From Streptomyces sp. CNQ-509 (lineage in GTDB: Bacteria > Actinomycetota > Actinomycetes > Streptomycetales > Streptomycetaceae), in the NCBI RefSeq assembly GCF_001011035.1, contig NZ_CP011492.1, positions 1,619,501-1,683,500 of the forward strand: a DNA stretch of 64,000 nucleotides, read 5' to 3'. The notes below the pieces were generated by a model. That model did no database searches, had not been told where the DNA came from, and saw only the letters and a program-made list of their open reading frames with translations. A program made the position numbers and the translations under genes. Positions within the stretch are counted from its first letter, which is position 1, and each line of letters starts with the position of its first letter. Shown here piece after piece: positions 16,835 through 25,049 of this stretch.

Positions 16835-17136
16835 TGAACCGGATTCTCATCGCCGAGGACGAGGAACGCATCGCCTCCTTCGTGGAGAAAGGGCTGCGCG
16901 CCAACGGCTTCACCACCACCGTCGCCGCGGACGGCGACACCGCGTACGAGCACGCCCTCACCGGCGGCTTCGACCTGGTCGTCCTCGACATCGGGCTGCC
17001 GGGACGGGACGGCTTCACCGTGCTGCGCCAACTGCGCGAGGCGCGCTCGGCGGTGCCGGTGATCGTGCTCACCGCGCGGGCGTCGGTCACCGACACCGTC
17101 GCGGGCCTCGAAGGCGGCGCCGACGACTACATGACC
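16831..17136 (+). pseudogene. OmpR-family response regulator truncated after the receiver domain
   Basis: The receiver domain is normal up to residue 102: acidic pocket EDE (9-11), phospho-acceptor Asp53 in VVLDIGLPG, Thr81 in VLTAR and GGADDYMT at 95-102. There the family continues with Lys-Pro-Phe and a winged-helix DNA-binding domain, but here the sequence becomes GPAPGRRSRAG and loses all similarity. The conserved Lys and the whole output domain are absent, and only about 95 bp remain before the opposing aminotransferase stop codon. The frame stays open to 18222 only because it runs antisense through that gene. GTG 16831 or ATG 16834 overlaps the kinase stop. It is most likely a deletion-born pseudogene; a receiver-only protein is the alternative. 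Confidence 0.8.
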
Positions 17137-17231
17137 GGACCGGCGCCCGGCCGGCGGTCGCGAGCGGGACCCGCAGCCGAAAGCATGTGCACCGGCGGGC
17201 AGACGGACCCGGCCGGAGGCCGCCCGCGGGG

Positions 17232-18614
17232 TCAGGACGCGGTCGCAGTCCGGTCCTCGCCGGAGGCGGGGACGCAGCGGCCGTCCACCGTGCGGTACGA
17301 CCACCGCGCCCCGTCGCGCACCAGCGACCCCAGCGCCGCCAGGAACCGGTCCACGTGCTCGTCCGGCGTGCCCGCCCCGAAGCTCACCCGCACCGCGTTC
17401 AGCGGCCGCTCCCCGTCCCCGGCGCCGCCACCGCACTCGGCCGGCTCCCCCGCCTCGCCGAGCAGCGCCCGCACCAGCGGGTGGGCGCAGAAAAGCCCGT
17501 CGCGCACCCCGATCCCGTGCTCCGCCGACAGCGCCGCCGCCAGATGGGAGCTGCTCCATCCGTCGACCACGAACGAGATCACCCCGACCCGCGCCGCGTC
17601 CGCACCGAACAGCGACAGCACCCGCACCCCCGGCAGCTCCGCGAGCCCTTCGAGGACCCGCGCCACCAGTGCCCGCTCCCGCGCCACCAGTTCGCCGAAC
17701 CCGGCCTCCGTCAGCGCCTTGCACGCGGACGCGATGGCGTACGCGCCGATGACGTTCGGCGACCCCGCCTCGTGCCGCGCCGCCGTCGTCTGCCACTCGA
17801 CGTCCACTCCCCCGTCGGCCGTGCGCAGCACCCGCCGGCTGGCGCCGCCGCCCGCGAGGTACGGCGGCGCGGCCTGGAGCCAGTCCGCCCGCCCCGCGAG
17901 GACGCCGGCGCCGAAGGGCGCGTACAGCTTGTGGCCGGAGAAGGCCACCCAGTCCACGCCCAGATCCGCCACGTCCACCGGATGGTGCGGCGCCAACTGC
18001 GCCGCGTCCAGGACCAGCCGCGCCCCGTGCCGGTGCGCCGCCGCGGTCAGCTCCCGTACGGGCCACAGCTCGCCGGTGACGTTGGAGGCGCCCGTCACGC
18101 ACACCAGCGCCGGACCGTCGCCGACCCGCGCCGCAAGCGCCGAGTCCAGCGCCGCCACGGCCTGCCCGGGGCCGCCGGGAGCGGCGAGCACGGTGACCCG
18201 GCCGGCCGCGGACCCACCGTGATGCCAGGGCAGCAGGGCGGCGTGGTGCTCGGTCTCGAAGACGTAGACCTCGGTCCCCGGCGGCAGCGCGGTCGCCAGC
18301 AGGTTGAGCGAGTCGGTGGTGGAACGGGTGAAGACGACCTGGTCGTCGGGGCGGCAGCCGAGGAACCCGGCGACCGTCGCCCGGCTGGACTCGAAGAGTT
18401 CGGTGGAGAGTTGCGAGAGGTAGCCGGCGCCGCGGTGCACGCTGCCGTAGTACGGCGCGTAGGCGGCGACGTCGTCCCAGACGCGCTGCAGGGCCGGGGC
18501 GCTGGCAGCGTAGTCCAGGGCGGCGTACTCGGCGTCGCCGCCGGTGACGAGCGGGGCGCGGACGTCCCGGCCGAGGACGGGCAGACAGGCGGGGGTGAGC
18601 GTGGACGCGGACAT
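17232..18614 (-). CDS. Class V aminotransferase (cysteine desulfurase-like), SAM-riboswitch controlled
   Basis: A 460-residue PLP enzyme of aminotransferase class V. Motifs in order: the substrate-loop start LDYAASAPALQ, TRSTTDSLNLLA (PLP phosphate contact), ETEHHAALLPW (His stacking on PLP), LVLDAAQLAPHH (Asp holding the pyridine N), and FSGHKLYAPFGAGVLAG with the Schiff-base Lys. The reaction could be cysteine desulfuration, selenocysteine lysis or C-S lyase chemistry; sequence alone does not decide. Control by a SAM-IV-type riboswitch argues for a role in sulfur amino-acid metabolism. ATG 18612-18614 has GGGAG about 7 nt upstream. Longer in-frame extensions to 18860 cover the riboswitch and leader and are not coding. 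Confidence 0.88.
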   Translation of the reverse strand: MSASTLTPACLPVLGRDVRAPLVTGGDAEYAALDYAASAPALQRVWDDVAAYAPYYGSVHRGAGYLSQLSTELFESSRATVAGFLGCRPDDQVVFTRSTTDSLNLLATALPPGTEVYVFETEHHAALLPWHHGGSAAGRVTVLAAPGGPGQAVAALDSALAARVGDGPALVCVTGASNVTGELWPVRELTAAAHRHGARLVLDAAQLAPHHPVDVADLGVDWVAFSGHKLYAPFGAGVLAGRADWLQAAPPYLAGGGASRRVLRTADGGVDVEWQTTAARHEAGSPNVIGAYAIASACKALTEAGFGELVARERALVARVLEGLAELPGVRVLSLFGADAARVGVISFVVDGWSSSHLAAALSAEHGIGVRDGLFCAHPLVRALLGEAGEPAECGGGAGDGERPLNAVRVSFGAGTPDEHVDRFLAALGSLVRDGARWSYRTVDGRCVPASGEDRTATAS

Positions 18615-18727
18615 GCGGAACTCCCGTGAGCAGGCGTCGAGATGTGCGGGGTGACGGGCCCGTACGGCCCGGAAAGGACGCGCGCGACGCTCGGCGGCGA
18701 CGCTGCGGAAGGACGCGCGCGGCGGCG

Positions 18728-18744
18728 AGGGGCGGAAGGCCCCT
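18728..18744 (-). promoter_or_regulatory. Small hairpin at the end of the leader mini-ORF
   Basis: AGGGGC and GCCCCT (6-bp arms, 5-nt loop) begin within the TAG stop of the 6-codon ORF. A ribosome terminating there would block the stem, which makes it a plausible attenuation or coupling element. About 113 nt of further leader separates it from the aminotransferase start. Confidence 0.4.
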
Positions 18745-18763
18745 AGCGCATTCGCTTGCTCAC
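18743..18763 (-). CDS. Six-codon leader ORF in the riboswitch transcript
   Basis: GTG-AGC-AAG-CGA-ATG-CGC-TAG, encoding fMet-Ser-Lys-Arg-Met-Arg. GAGGGAG ends 7 nt before the GTG, an ideal ribosome binding site. It lies between the SAM-IV-type aptamer and the aminotransferase gene. Whether it is translated is unproven, but the strong ribosome site, the overlapping hairpin and the regulated transcript make a leader peptide likely. Confidence 0.5.
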   Translation of the reverse strand: MSKRMR

Positions 18764-18786
18764 GGCGATACTCCCTCGGCCGACCA

Positions 18787-18810
18787 GGACCCCTGGATTC
18801 CGAGGGGTCC
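18787..18810 (-). promoter_or_regulatory. Perfect 8-bp hairpin just downstream of the SAM aptamer
   Basis: GGACCCCT (transcribed from 18810 downward) and AGGGGTCC are separated by 8 nt. Its left arm begins at the last G residues of the aptamer's CAAGCGCGG element, so aptamer folding and this stem could compete. It is a candidate expression platform. Confidence 0.5.
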
Positions 18811-18923
18811 GCGCTTGCCGCAGACCTCGCTGCCTGCGGCCCGGTCATCACCCGGGGCACCCCGCCACGGACGGAGGGTTGCCGGACAGCGGGCCGGGGC
18901 CTTGATCGCTGTCGCTCGTGACC
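18809..18923 (-). promoter_or_regulatory. SAM-IV-type S-adenosylmethionine riboswitch
   Basis: Read on the minus strand from 18923: GGTCACGAGCGACAGC, then CCCCGGC..GCTGTCCGGCAACCC, then GGGGTGCCCCGGGTGATGACC closing the basal helix, followed by a hairpin (CCGCAG..CTGCGG) and CAAGCGCGG. The GGTCA/TGACC closing pairs, the GCAACC internal loop and the GGGTGCC joining strand are the SAM-I/SAM-IV ligand core. The extra downstream hairpin plus CAAGCGCGG pseudoknot strand is the SAM-IV hallmark seen in actinomycetes. SAM binding is expected to lower expression of the downstream class V aminotransferase. Confidence 0.85.
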
Positions 18924-19036
18924 TGGTCAGGAGTATGCGCACCGGAGAGCCGCGGCGCAACCCGGCTGCCCGGACTGTCCGCAACTCTCCGGATATCGGC
19001 GGGGGTGGCCCGTACCGGCAGCCCTCCGCCTGCGCC

Positions 19037-20104
19037 TCAGCGGTTGCTGGCCGCGACCCAGCGCTCCAGCGCCCGCAGCGCGGAGCCCGAGTCGATCGAC
19101 TCCGCGGCCCGCACGATGCCCGCCGCGATCCGGTCCGGCAGCGGGCCGTCGGCGTCGGCGTCCAGGGCCGTGAGCGCCGCCGCCGCGTTCAGCAGCACCG
19201 CGTCACGCACCGGGCCGGTCTCGCCGGCCAGCAGCCGGCGGGCGACATCGGCGTTGTACGAGGCGTCCGCGCCCCGCAGCGCCTCCACCGGCACCAGCTC
19301 GATGCCCACGTCCCGCGGGTCGAACCGCTCCTGCCGCACCGCGCCGCCGCGCACGGTCCACACCTGGGAGGTGGCCGTCGTGGTCAGCTCGTCCAGCCCG
19401 TCGTCGCCGCGGAAGACGAGCGCCGAGGTGCCGCGCTCGGCCAGCACCCCGGCCATGATCGGCGCCATCCGGGCGTCCGCGACGCCGGTCGCCTGCGCCC
19501 CGACCCTCGCCGGGTTGGTGAGCGGGCCGAGGAAGTTGAAGGGGGTGCTGACGCCCAGCTCCTTGCGGGTCTGCGCGACGTGCCGCATCGCGGGGTGGAA
19601 CTTGACCGCGAAGCAGAACGTGATGCCCGCCTCCTCCGCGACCTCGGCGACCCGCCCGGGCGCCAGGTCCAGGTTGACCCCCAGCTTCTCCAGCACGTCG
19701 GAGGCGCCGGAGGCGGAGGACGCTGCCCTGTTGCCGTGCTTGACGACCCTCGCCCCGGTCCCGGCGACGACGATCGCGGACATGGTGGAGATGTTGACCG
19801 TACGGGCCCGGTCGCCGCCGGTGCCGACGACGTCCACGGTCGGTCCCGGGACGGCGATGGTGTGGGCGTGCTCGTACATCGTGCGCACGAGCCCGGAGAT
19901 CTCCGCGACCGTCTCGCCCTTGGCGCGCAGGGCGACCGCGAAGCCGGCGATCTGCGCGTTGCTCGCGGTGCCCGACATGATCTGGTCCATGGCCCAGGCG
20001 GTGTCCTCGGCGCTGAGGTCCTGCCCGGCGATCAGCGCGCTGATGACATCCGGCCAGGAACGCGCCGCCGTGCTGTCGCCTCCTGCTGCCGTCTGCACGC
20101 TCAT
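19037..20104 (-). CDS. trpD: Anthranilate phosphoribosyltransferase
   Basis: Second step of tryptophan synthesis: transfer of phosphoribosyl from PRPP to anthranilate in the cytosol. The 355-residue protein has the glycosyltransferase family 3 N-terminal helices (about residues 15-85), the PRPP loop [18 protein letters not shown] (GTGGD about 93-97), [21 protein letters not shown] (anthranilate/PRPP site, about 122-142), [13 protein letters not shown] and [11 protein letters not shown]. It stands alone, away from other trp genes, as is common in Streptomyces. The ATG at 20102-20104 is followed by a 15-residue polar lead. It runs in the same direction as the qcr block but is separated from it by a strong terminator. 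Confidence 0.95.
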   Translation of the reverse strand: MSVQTAAGGDSTAARSWPDVISALIAGQDLSAEDTAWAMDQIMSGTASNAQIAGFAVALRAKGETVAEISGLVRTMYEHAHTIAVPGPTVDVVGTGGDRARTVNISTMSAIVVAGTGARVVKHGNRAASSASGASDVLEKLGVNLDLAPGRVAEVAEEAGITFCFAVKFHPAMRHVAQTRKELGVSTPFNFLGPLTNPARVGAQATGVADARMAPIMAGVLAERGTSALVFRGDDGLDELTTTATSQVWTVRGGAVRQERFDPRDVGIELVPVEALRGADASYNADVARRLLAGETGPVRDAVLLNAAAALTALDADADGPLPDRIAAGIVRAAESIDSGSALRALERWVAASNR

Positions 20105-20170
20105 GGCACACCGTCCCGGGGGTCGTCTCAGTTGTCGGGCGTCAGCCTATCGACCGCAGAGTACGCCGAA

Positions 20171-20201
20171 GGGCCCCCGTCCAACTGCTGGACGGGGGCC
20201 C
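20171..20201 (-). terminator. Terminator of the ctaE-qcrCAB operon
   Basis: Perfect 13-bp stem, arms 20171-20183 and 20189-20201, with a 5-nt ACTGC loop. It lies about 30 nt downstream of the qcrB stop and upstream of trpD. Confidence 0.85.
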
Positions 20202-20231
20202 CGGCGGTGATCGCCCGGCGGCGGACAGGCC

Positions 20232-21866
20232 CTAGTGGTGCCCGTGGCCGCTGGTGATCTCCTCGTACTCGCGCCGGGTCGGCTTCGCGATCTGGCCGGC
20301 CTCGCCGTAGTAGCCCTGCGACAGCCTGGCCCGCAGCTTCTCGACCGGGCCCTGCTTGCGCACCACGCCGTTGTCGTCGACCGTCGGGCCGAGCTCCAGC
20401 GGCGTGTACTGGTCGTGCGCGGTGAGCTTGTGCATCTCCTCCTGCGACAGCGACTCGTGCACCTCGATGAACTCGCCGTGCGGCAGCCGCTTGATGATGC
20501 CCGTCTCCCGGCCGTGCAGGACCTTCTCGCGGTCCCGCCGCTGCAGCCCGAGGCAGATGCGCCGGGTGATCCAGAAGGCCACCACCGGGGCGACGAAGAA
20601 GGAGACCCGCACGAACCACGTGATCGACTCGATCGAGAGGTGGAAGTGCGTCGCCCACAGGTCGTTGCCGCCGCCCATCAGCAGCACGAAGACCCAGGTC
20701 AGCCAGGCCACCCCGTAGGCGGTACGGGTCGGCACGTTGCGCGGGCGGTCCAGGGTGTGGTGCTCGCGGTGGTCGCCGGTCACCCAGGTCTCGAAGAACG
20801 GGTAGGCGACCATCGCGATCGGGACGACGCCCACGATCATCAGGGGGATGAACACCCCGAAGTTGATCGTGTATCCGCCGGGGATGACCCATTCCCAGCC
20901 GGGCATGAACCGGATCAGCCCCTCGGTCCAGCCCATATACCAGTCCGGTTGGGCTCCGGTGGAGACCAGATCTGGTCGGTACGGTCCCAGATCCCAGACC
21001 GGGTTGATGGTGAACATGCCCGCGATCACCGCGACCACGCCGAAGACGAGGAAGAAGAACCCGCCCGCCTTCGCGACGTAGATCGGCATGAACGGCGCGC
21101 CCACGACGTTGTCGTTGGTCTTCCCGGCGCCCGCGAACTGGGTGTGCTTGTGGTAGAAGACCAGGATCAGGTGGAGCACGAAGAGCCCCAGCATGATGCC
21201 CGGCACCAGGAGCACGTGGATGGCGAAGAATCTCGGGATGATGTCCGTCCCGGGGAACTCACCGCCCCACAGGAAGAACGCCAGGTAGGTGCCGACCACC
21301 GGGGTGGCGAGCGTCGCGCCCTCCATGAAGCGGACGCCCGTGCCGGAGAGCAGGTCGTCGGGGAGCGAGTAGCCGGTGAAGCCGGCGATGCAGCCGAGGA
21401 CCAGCAGCGTGAAGCCGAAGAGCCAGTTGACCTCGCGCGGCTTGCGGAACGCGCCGGTGAAGAAGACGCGCATCATGTGCGTCGCCATGGCGGCGATGAA
21501 GATCAGCGCGGACCAGTGGTGGATCTGCCGGATGAGCAGCCCGCCGCGGACGTCGAAGCTGATGTCCAGCGTGGAGGCGTACGCCTCCGTCATGTGCACG
21601 CCGTTCATCGGCGCGTACGAGCCGTGGTAGGTGATCTCCGCCATGCTCGGCTTGAAGAACAGCGTCAGGTACACGCCGGTCAGCAGCACGATGAGGAAGG
21701 TGTACATGGCCACTTCCCCGAGGAGGAAGGACCAGTGGTCGGGGAACACCTTGCGGATGTTCTTGCGGCCGGCGGCATGCAGGCCGAGCCGGGCGTCCGC
21801 CCAGTCGGCGACTCTCTCACCTCTGCCGGGTGGTTTGCGGCGTGTGTCTGTCGTGGTGGTGCTCAT
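20232..21866 (-). CDS. qcrB: Cytochrome bc1 complex cytochrome b subunit
   Basis: The 544-residue membrane core of the actinobacterial menaquinol:cytochrome c reductase. It binds two b hemes and both quinone sites. About nine transmembrane helices occupy residues 45-430; the paired heme His residues are visible in helix B and D regions (RQIHHWSALIF, ATHMMRVFFTG, FFAIHVLLVPG, FVLHLILVFYHKH). The PDWY quinol-site motif (the actinobacterial form of PEWY) occurs near residue 310 (TGAQPDWYMGW). The C-terminal 110 residues form a cytosolic tail typical of this phylum. Its ATG overlaps the qcrA stop by 4 nt (ATGA), so it is translationally coupled. Confidence 0.97.
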   Translation of the reverse strand: MSTTTTDTRRKPPGRGERVADWADARLGLHAAGRKNIRKVFPDHWSFLLGEVAMYTFLIVLLTGVYLTLFFKPSMAEITYHGSYAPMNGVHMTEAYASTLDISFDVRGGLLIRQIHHWSALIFIAAMATHMMRVFFTGAFRKPREVNWLFGFTLLVLGCIAGFTGYSLPDDLLSGTGVRFMEGATLATPVVGTYLAFFLWGGEFPGTDIIPRFFAIHVLLVPGIMLGLFVLHLILVFYHKHTQFAGAGKTNDNVVGAPFMPIYVAKAGGFFFLVFGVVAVIAGMFTINPVWDLGPYRPDLVSTGAQPDWYMGWTEGLIRFMPGWEWVIPGGYTINFGVFIPLMIVGVVPIAMVAYPFFETWVTGDHREHHTLDRPRNVPTRTAYGVAWLTWVFVLLMGGGNDLWATHFHLSIESITWFVRVSFFVAPVVAFWITRRICLGLQRRDREKVLHGRETGIIKRLPHGEFIEVHESLSQEEMHKLTAHDQYTPLELGPTVDDNGVVRKQGPVEKLRARLSQGYYGEAGQIAKPTRREYEEITSGHGHH

Positions 21867-22936
21867 CCGCGCTCCCAGAAGCTGGGGCCTACCGGCTCGT
21901 CGAAGTCGCCGAGCGCGTACAGGTAGCCCTCGTCATTGACCGTGATCCTAAGCTGCGGCAGGGGGTGCCCGGCCGGGCCGAAGAGCACGCGCGCGCCGTC
22001 GGACAGGTCGAACGTCGACTGGTGACACGGACACAGCACGTGGTGCGTCTGCTGCTCGTACAGGCTGACGGGACAACCGACGTGCGTGCAGATCTTGGAG
22101 TAGGCCAGGATGCCCTCGTGTCCCCAGTCCGCCGACTTCTTGTCCTTGATGTCGCCCGGGTGGATCCGGACGAGCATCAGCGCCGCCTTGGCGATCTCGG
22201 TGTTGAAGTCGTGGTCGCCTTCCTTCAGCCCTTCGGGCTTGGCGAAGGAGAGCGAACCGACGGTGATGTCCTCCGGGCGCAGCGGCTCGTCGGTGTTCAT
22301 GTTGATGAGCAGCTTGCCCTTGCCCCACAGGGTGTGGCGCAGCTTGGTGCCCGGCAGCGGGCCGAGGTCGCGCAGCAGCACGACGCCGGCGAGGGGCACC
22401 AGCGTGAGCGCGCCGAGCATGGTGCGGCGGATGATCTTGCGGCTGCCGATCGCCGATTCCTCGGTGCCCTGGCGCCACTGGGCCTTGGTGATGGCCTTGG
22501 TCTCTTCGGAGGACTCGATCTGGTGCCGCTCCTGGATGACCTCCACGTCCGACATCAGCGTGCGGGACCAGTGGATGGCACCGGCGCCGATGCAGAACAG
22601 CGCGAGGCCCAGGGTGACGCCGAGGGCGAAGTTCAGCGCGCTGATGTGGCCGAGCGGGAAGATATAGACGATCTTGTCGACGTCGATCGCGACGAACGAG
22701 ACGATGAAGCCGACGGTCGCCAGCATCGACACCGTGAAGAGCAGCGAGACGGTGCGCTCGGAGCGCTTGGCGGCACGCTCGTCGATGTCCTGCTTGCGCG
22801 GCTCGTGCGGCGGCAGGCCGGGGTTGGCGAACGGGTCGCGCTCCTCGACCGCGACGCCCCCGCTCTCCTCGCCCTCCCGGACGGTCGGCAGGTGCTCGCC
22901 GTTGTTCTCGTTCTCGGAGCCAGGCTGGCTACTCAT
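21863..22936 (-). CDS. qcrA: Cytochrome bc1 complex Rieske iron-sulfur subunit
   Basis: The 357-residue Rieske subunit of the actinobacterial bc1 complex. The N-terminal 65 residues are cytosolic and acidic. Three membrane helices (about 68-90, 100-125 and 180-200) replace the single anchor of other phyla. The C-terminal Rieske fold carries CTHVGC and CPCHQSTF, giving the two Cys and two His ligands of the 2Fe-2S cluster plus the disulfide Cys pair. ATG 22934-22936 overlaps the qcrC stop by 4 nt and the gene overlaps qcrB by 4 nt. A longer open frame upstream duplicates qcrC sequence in another frame and was rejected. ErpA, encoded at 34.6 kb, is a likely helper for its cluster. Confidence 0.97.
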   Translation of the reverse strand: MSSQPGSENENNGEHLPTVREGEESGGVAVEERDPFANPGLPPHEPRKQDIDERAAKRSERTVSLLFTVSMLATVGFIVSFVAIDVDKIVYIFPLGHISALNFALGVTLGLALFCIGAGAIHWSRTLMSDVEVIQERHQIESSEETKAITKAQWRQGTEESAIGSRKIIRRTMLGALTLVPLAGVVLLRDLGPLPGTKLRHTLWGKGKLLINMNTDEPLRPEDITVGSLSFAKPEGLKEGDHDFNTEIAKAALMLVRIHPGDIKDKKSADWGHEGILAYSKICTHVGCPVSLYEQQTHHVLCPCHQSTFDLSDGARVLFGPAGHPLPQLRITVNDEGYLYALGDFDEPVGPSFWERG

Positions 22937-23745
22937 GACTTCTTGGCCTTTGCAGAGCGGGCGGTGATCCAGATCGTCAGGATGACGAGGGAGCCGAGCC
23001 CGAAGACCCAGGCGAACAGACCCTCGCTCACGGGGCCGAGGCCGCCGAGGCTGAAGCCACCGGGCGACTCGGCCTCGTCTCCGCCGACCTCGTCGAGGTA
23101 GGCGATGATGTCCTGCTTGTCCGAGGTGGTGAGCAGCTTGTCGGGGAAGGACGGCATGTTCTGCGGCCCCGTCTGCATCGCCTCGTACATGTGCTTCGGA
23201 TCGACGCCGTCGATGTTCGGCGCGTACTTGCCGTCGGTCAGGGCGCCGCCCTTCCCGGTGAAGTTGTGGCACTGCGCGCAGTTCGTACGGAACAGGTCAC
23301 CGCCGCGGGCGACGTCGCCGCCCGCCGGGTCGTACTGGCTCTCCTCGGGGACCGCAGGGCCCGGGCCCAGGGAGGCGACGTACGCGGCGAGCTGGTCGAT
23401 CTCCTTCTGGGTGTACACGCTCGGCTTCTTCGGCGCCTGGGCGCCCTGCTGCTGGAGGGGCATCCGGCCGGTGGAGACCTGGAAGTCCACCGCGGCCGCG
23501 CCGACGCCCACGAGGCTGGGGCCGTCGCTGGAGCCCTGCCCGCCGGTGCCGTGGCAGCTCGCGCAGCCGACCCGGAAGAGCTTCTGTCCCTCTTCGACGG
23601 CGAGGGACTGTGCGCTGGTCTCGTCGGCCTGCGCCTTACCGGTGGGCGCGAATGTGGCGTACAGCCCCCCGGTGGCCGCCAGCGCGATGAGTAGGACGAC
23701 GAGCGCCGCCAGCGGATGGCGCCGTCGTGCGGAGAGCTTTTTCAC
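22933..23745 (-). CDS. qcrC: Diheme cytochrome c subunit of the bc1 complex
   Basis: A 270-residue membrane-anchored diheme cytochrome c that passes electrons from the bc1 complex directly to the aa3 oxidase in the actinobacterial supercomplex. The N-terminal signal or anchor helix (about residues 10-30) is followed by two c domains with CASCH (about 57-61) and CAQCH (about 156-160). Met ligands lie in STGRMPLQQ and GPQNMPSFPDK. A C-terminal membrane helix (about 240-262) anchors it. The start is GTG 23743-23745. It follows ctaE by 63 nt and overlaps qcrA by 4 nt. Confidence 0.97.
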   Translation of the reverse strand: MKKLSARRRHPLAALVVLLIALAATGGLYATFAPTGKAQADETSAQSLAVEEGQKLFRVGCASCHGTGGQGSSDGPSLVGVGAAAVDFQVSTGRMPLQQQGAQAPKKPSVYTQKEIDQLAAYVASLGPGPAVPEESQYDPAGGDVARGGDLFRTNCAQCHNFTGKGGALTDGKYAPNIDGVDPKHMYEAMQTGPQNMPSFPDKLLTTSDKQDIIAYLDEVGGDEAESPGGFSLGGLGPVSEGLFAWVFGLGSLVILTIWITARSAKAKKS

Positions 23746-23808
23746 GGATTACCCCGGTATCAGGATCTTCAGCGTCGGTGTGCTTCTCGGTGCCGGCTCC
23801 CCGGCCGG

Positions 23809-24429
23809 TTACTTGATCAAGTAGATGGTGGCGAAGAGGCCGATCCAGACCACGTCGACGAAGTGCCAGTAGTAGGACACCACGATCGCGGCCGTCGCCT
23901 GCTGGTGCGTGAACCGTCTGGCCGCGTAGGTGCGTCCCAGGACCAGCAGGAAGGCGATCAGACCGCCCGTCACATGCAGGCCGTGGAAGCCGGTGGTCAG
24001 ATAGAACACCGAGCCGTACGGGCCGGAGGAGAGCGTGATGCCCTCGTGCACCAGCTCGACGTACTCGGTGACCTGTCCGGCGATGAAGACGGCACCCATG
24101 ATGAAGGTCACCGTGAACCACATGCGCAGCTTCTTCACGTCACCGCGCTCGGCGGCGAACACGCCGAGCTGGCAGGTGAGGGAGGAGAGCACCAGGATCG
24201 TGGTGTTGCCGAGCGCGAACGGAACGTTGAGGGTTTCGGCCTGGTCCTTCCAGAAGTCCGCCCCCATCACCGAACGCAGGGTGAAGTACATCGCGAAGAG
24301 GGCCGCGAAGAACATCAGCTCGGAACTCAGCCAGATGATGGTTCCGACGCTGGTGAGGTTCGGCCGGTTGACCGACGGGTGCGCGTGCCCGGTCTCTACT
24401 GCTGCTGTTGCTGTCGCCACGTCCGACAT
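23809..24429 (-). CDS. ctaE: Cytochrome c oxidase subunit III
   Basis: The 206-residue, five-helix subunit III of the aa3 oxidase. The N-terminus is soluble for 25 residues; helices run from about residue 28 to the end. Conserved family residues include [13 protein letters not shown] and [14 protein letters not shown] near 135-160, and [14 protein letters not shown] near the C-terminus. It heads the bc1 operon rather than the ctaCDF operon, as is normal in actinobacteria, which reflects the fused bc1-aa3 supercomplex. ATG 24427-24429 has a weak AAGGGA upstream. It diverges from the receiver-like gene at 24575. Confidence 0.97.
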   Translation of the reverse strand: MSDVATATAAVETGHAHPSVNRPNLTSVGTIIWLSSELMFFAALFAMYFTLRSVMGADFWKDQAETLNVPFALGNTTILVLSSLTCQLGVFAAERGDVKKLRMWFTVTFIMGAVFIAGQVTEYVELVHEGITLSSGPYGSVFYLTTGFHGLHVTGGLIAFLLVLGRTYAARRFTHQQATAAIVVSYYWHFVDVVWIGLFATIYLIK

Positions 24430-24574
24430 TATGTCGGTCCCTTATCTCCGCCTCACTCCGGGGGGTGCCGTTCGGAGTGTCAGGGCGCCGCAGAGGGGCC
24501 TGGACTGCACCGCCGCACCCCGGGCGGAGTAGCATCCGCGGTGAGAGCGGTGCCCGAGAACCACCGGAGGAACC

Positions 24575-24988
24575 ATGGAGTCGACGGCCGCAGGACCGGT
24601 CAACGTACTGGTCTACAGCGACGACGCGAACACGCGCGAGCAGGTCCGGCTCGCCGCCGGGCGCCGCCCCGCGGCGGACCTGCCGCCGGTGGAGTACGTC
24701 GAGTGCGCCACGTTCCCCGCGGTGCTGGCGGAGTTGGAGCGGGGCGGCATCGACGCCTGCGTACTCGACGGCGAGGCGGTGCCCGCCGGCGGCATGGGCG
24801 TGTGCCGGCAGATCAAGGACGAGATCTTCCAGTGCCCGCCCGTCCTGCTGATCATCGGCCGCCCGCAGGACGCCTGGCTGGCGACCTGGAGCCGGGCGGA
24901 GGCCACCGTGGCGCACCCGGTCGACCCGGCGGCGCTCGCGGACGGTCTGGCGGAAGTGCTGCGGCTGCGGCAGGCCGTACGCGCCTGA
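24575..24988 (+). CDS. Receiver-like (pseudo-response-regulator) single-domain protein
   Basis: A 137-residue protein with the alternating beta/alpha pattern of response-regulator receivers: acidic pair in VYSDDANT (about residues 15-17), Asp in CVLDGEAVPAGGMG (about 65) at the phospho-acceptor position, PPVLLIIG where Thr is expected, and AHPVDP where Lys-Pro is expected. The Thr is Gly and the Lys is His, so normal phosphoryl switching is doubtful. No output domain follows. It lies between the two respiratory operons, divergent from ctaE, and is conserved here in Streptomyces from memory. GGAGG precedes ATG 24575, and TAGCAT (24530-24535) is a candidate -10. Confidence 0.75.
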   Translation: MESTAAGPVNVLVYSDDANTREQVRLAAGRRPAADLPPVEYVECATFPAVLAELERGGIDACVLDGEAVPAGGMGVCRQIKDEIFQCPPVLLIIGRPQDAWLATWSRAEATVAHPVDPAALADGLAEVLRLRQAVRA

Positions 24989-24997
24989 GGGCGGCGG

Positions 24998-25045
24998 GCG
25001 CCGGGGGACCCGGCGCTCCCCCGCCGGGCCGTACGGCCCGGCGGG
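24998..25045. terminator. Bidirectional double hairpin between converging genes
   Basis: Two adjacent stems. The first has 8-bp arms at 24998-25005 and 25009-25016. The second is a 26-bp perfect palindrome at 25020-25045 centred on GTAC. They occupy the 61-bp gap between the receiver-like gene and the L,D-transpeptidase gene and can terminate both strands. Confidence 0.75.
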
Positions 25046-25049
25046 CGGC

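Noticed and set aside
17137..18222. Open reading frame continuing the response regulator to a 463-residue protein
   Set aside because: It runs antisense through the clearly coding aminotransferase gene, and its composition (Pro, Arg, Ser, Ala) is that of a shadow frame of GC-rich DNA.
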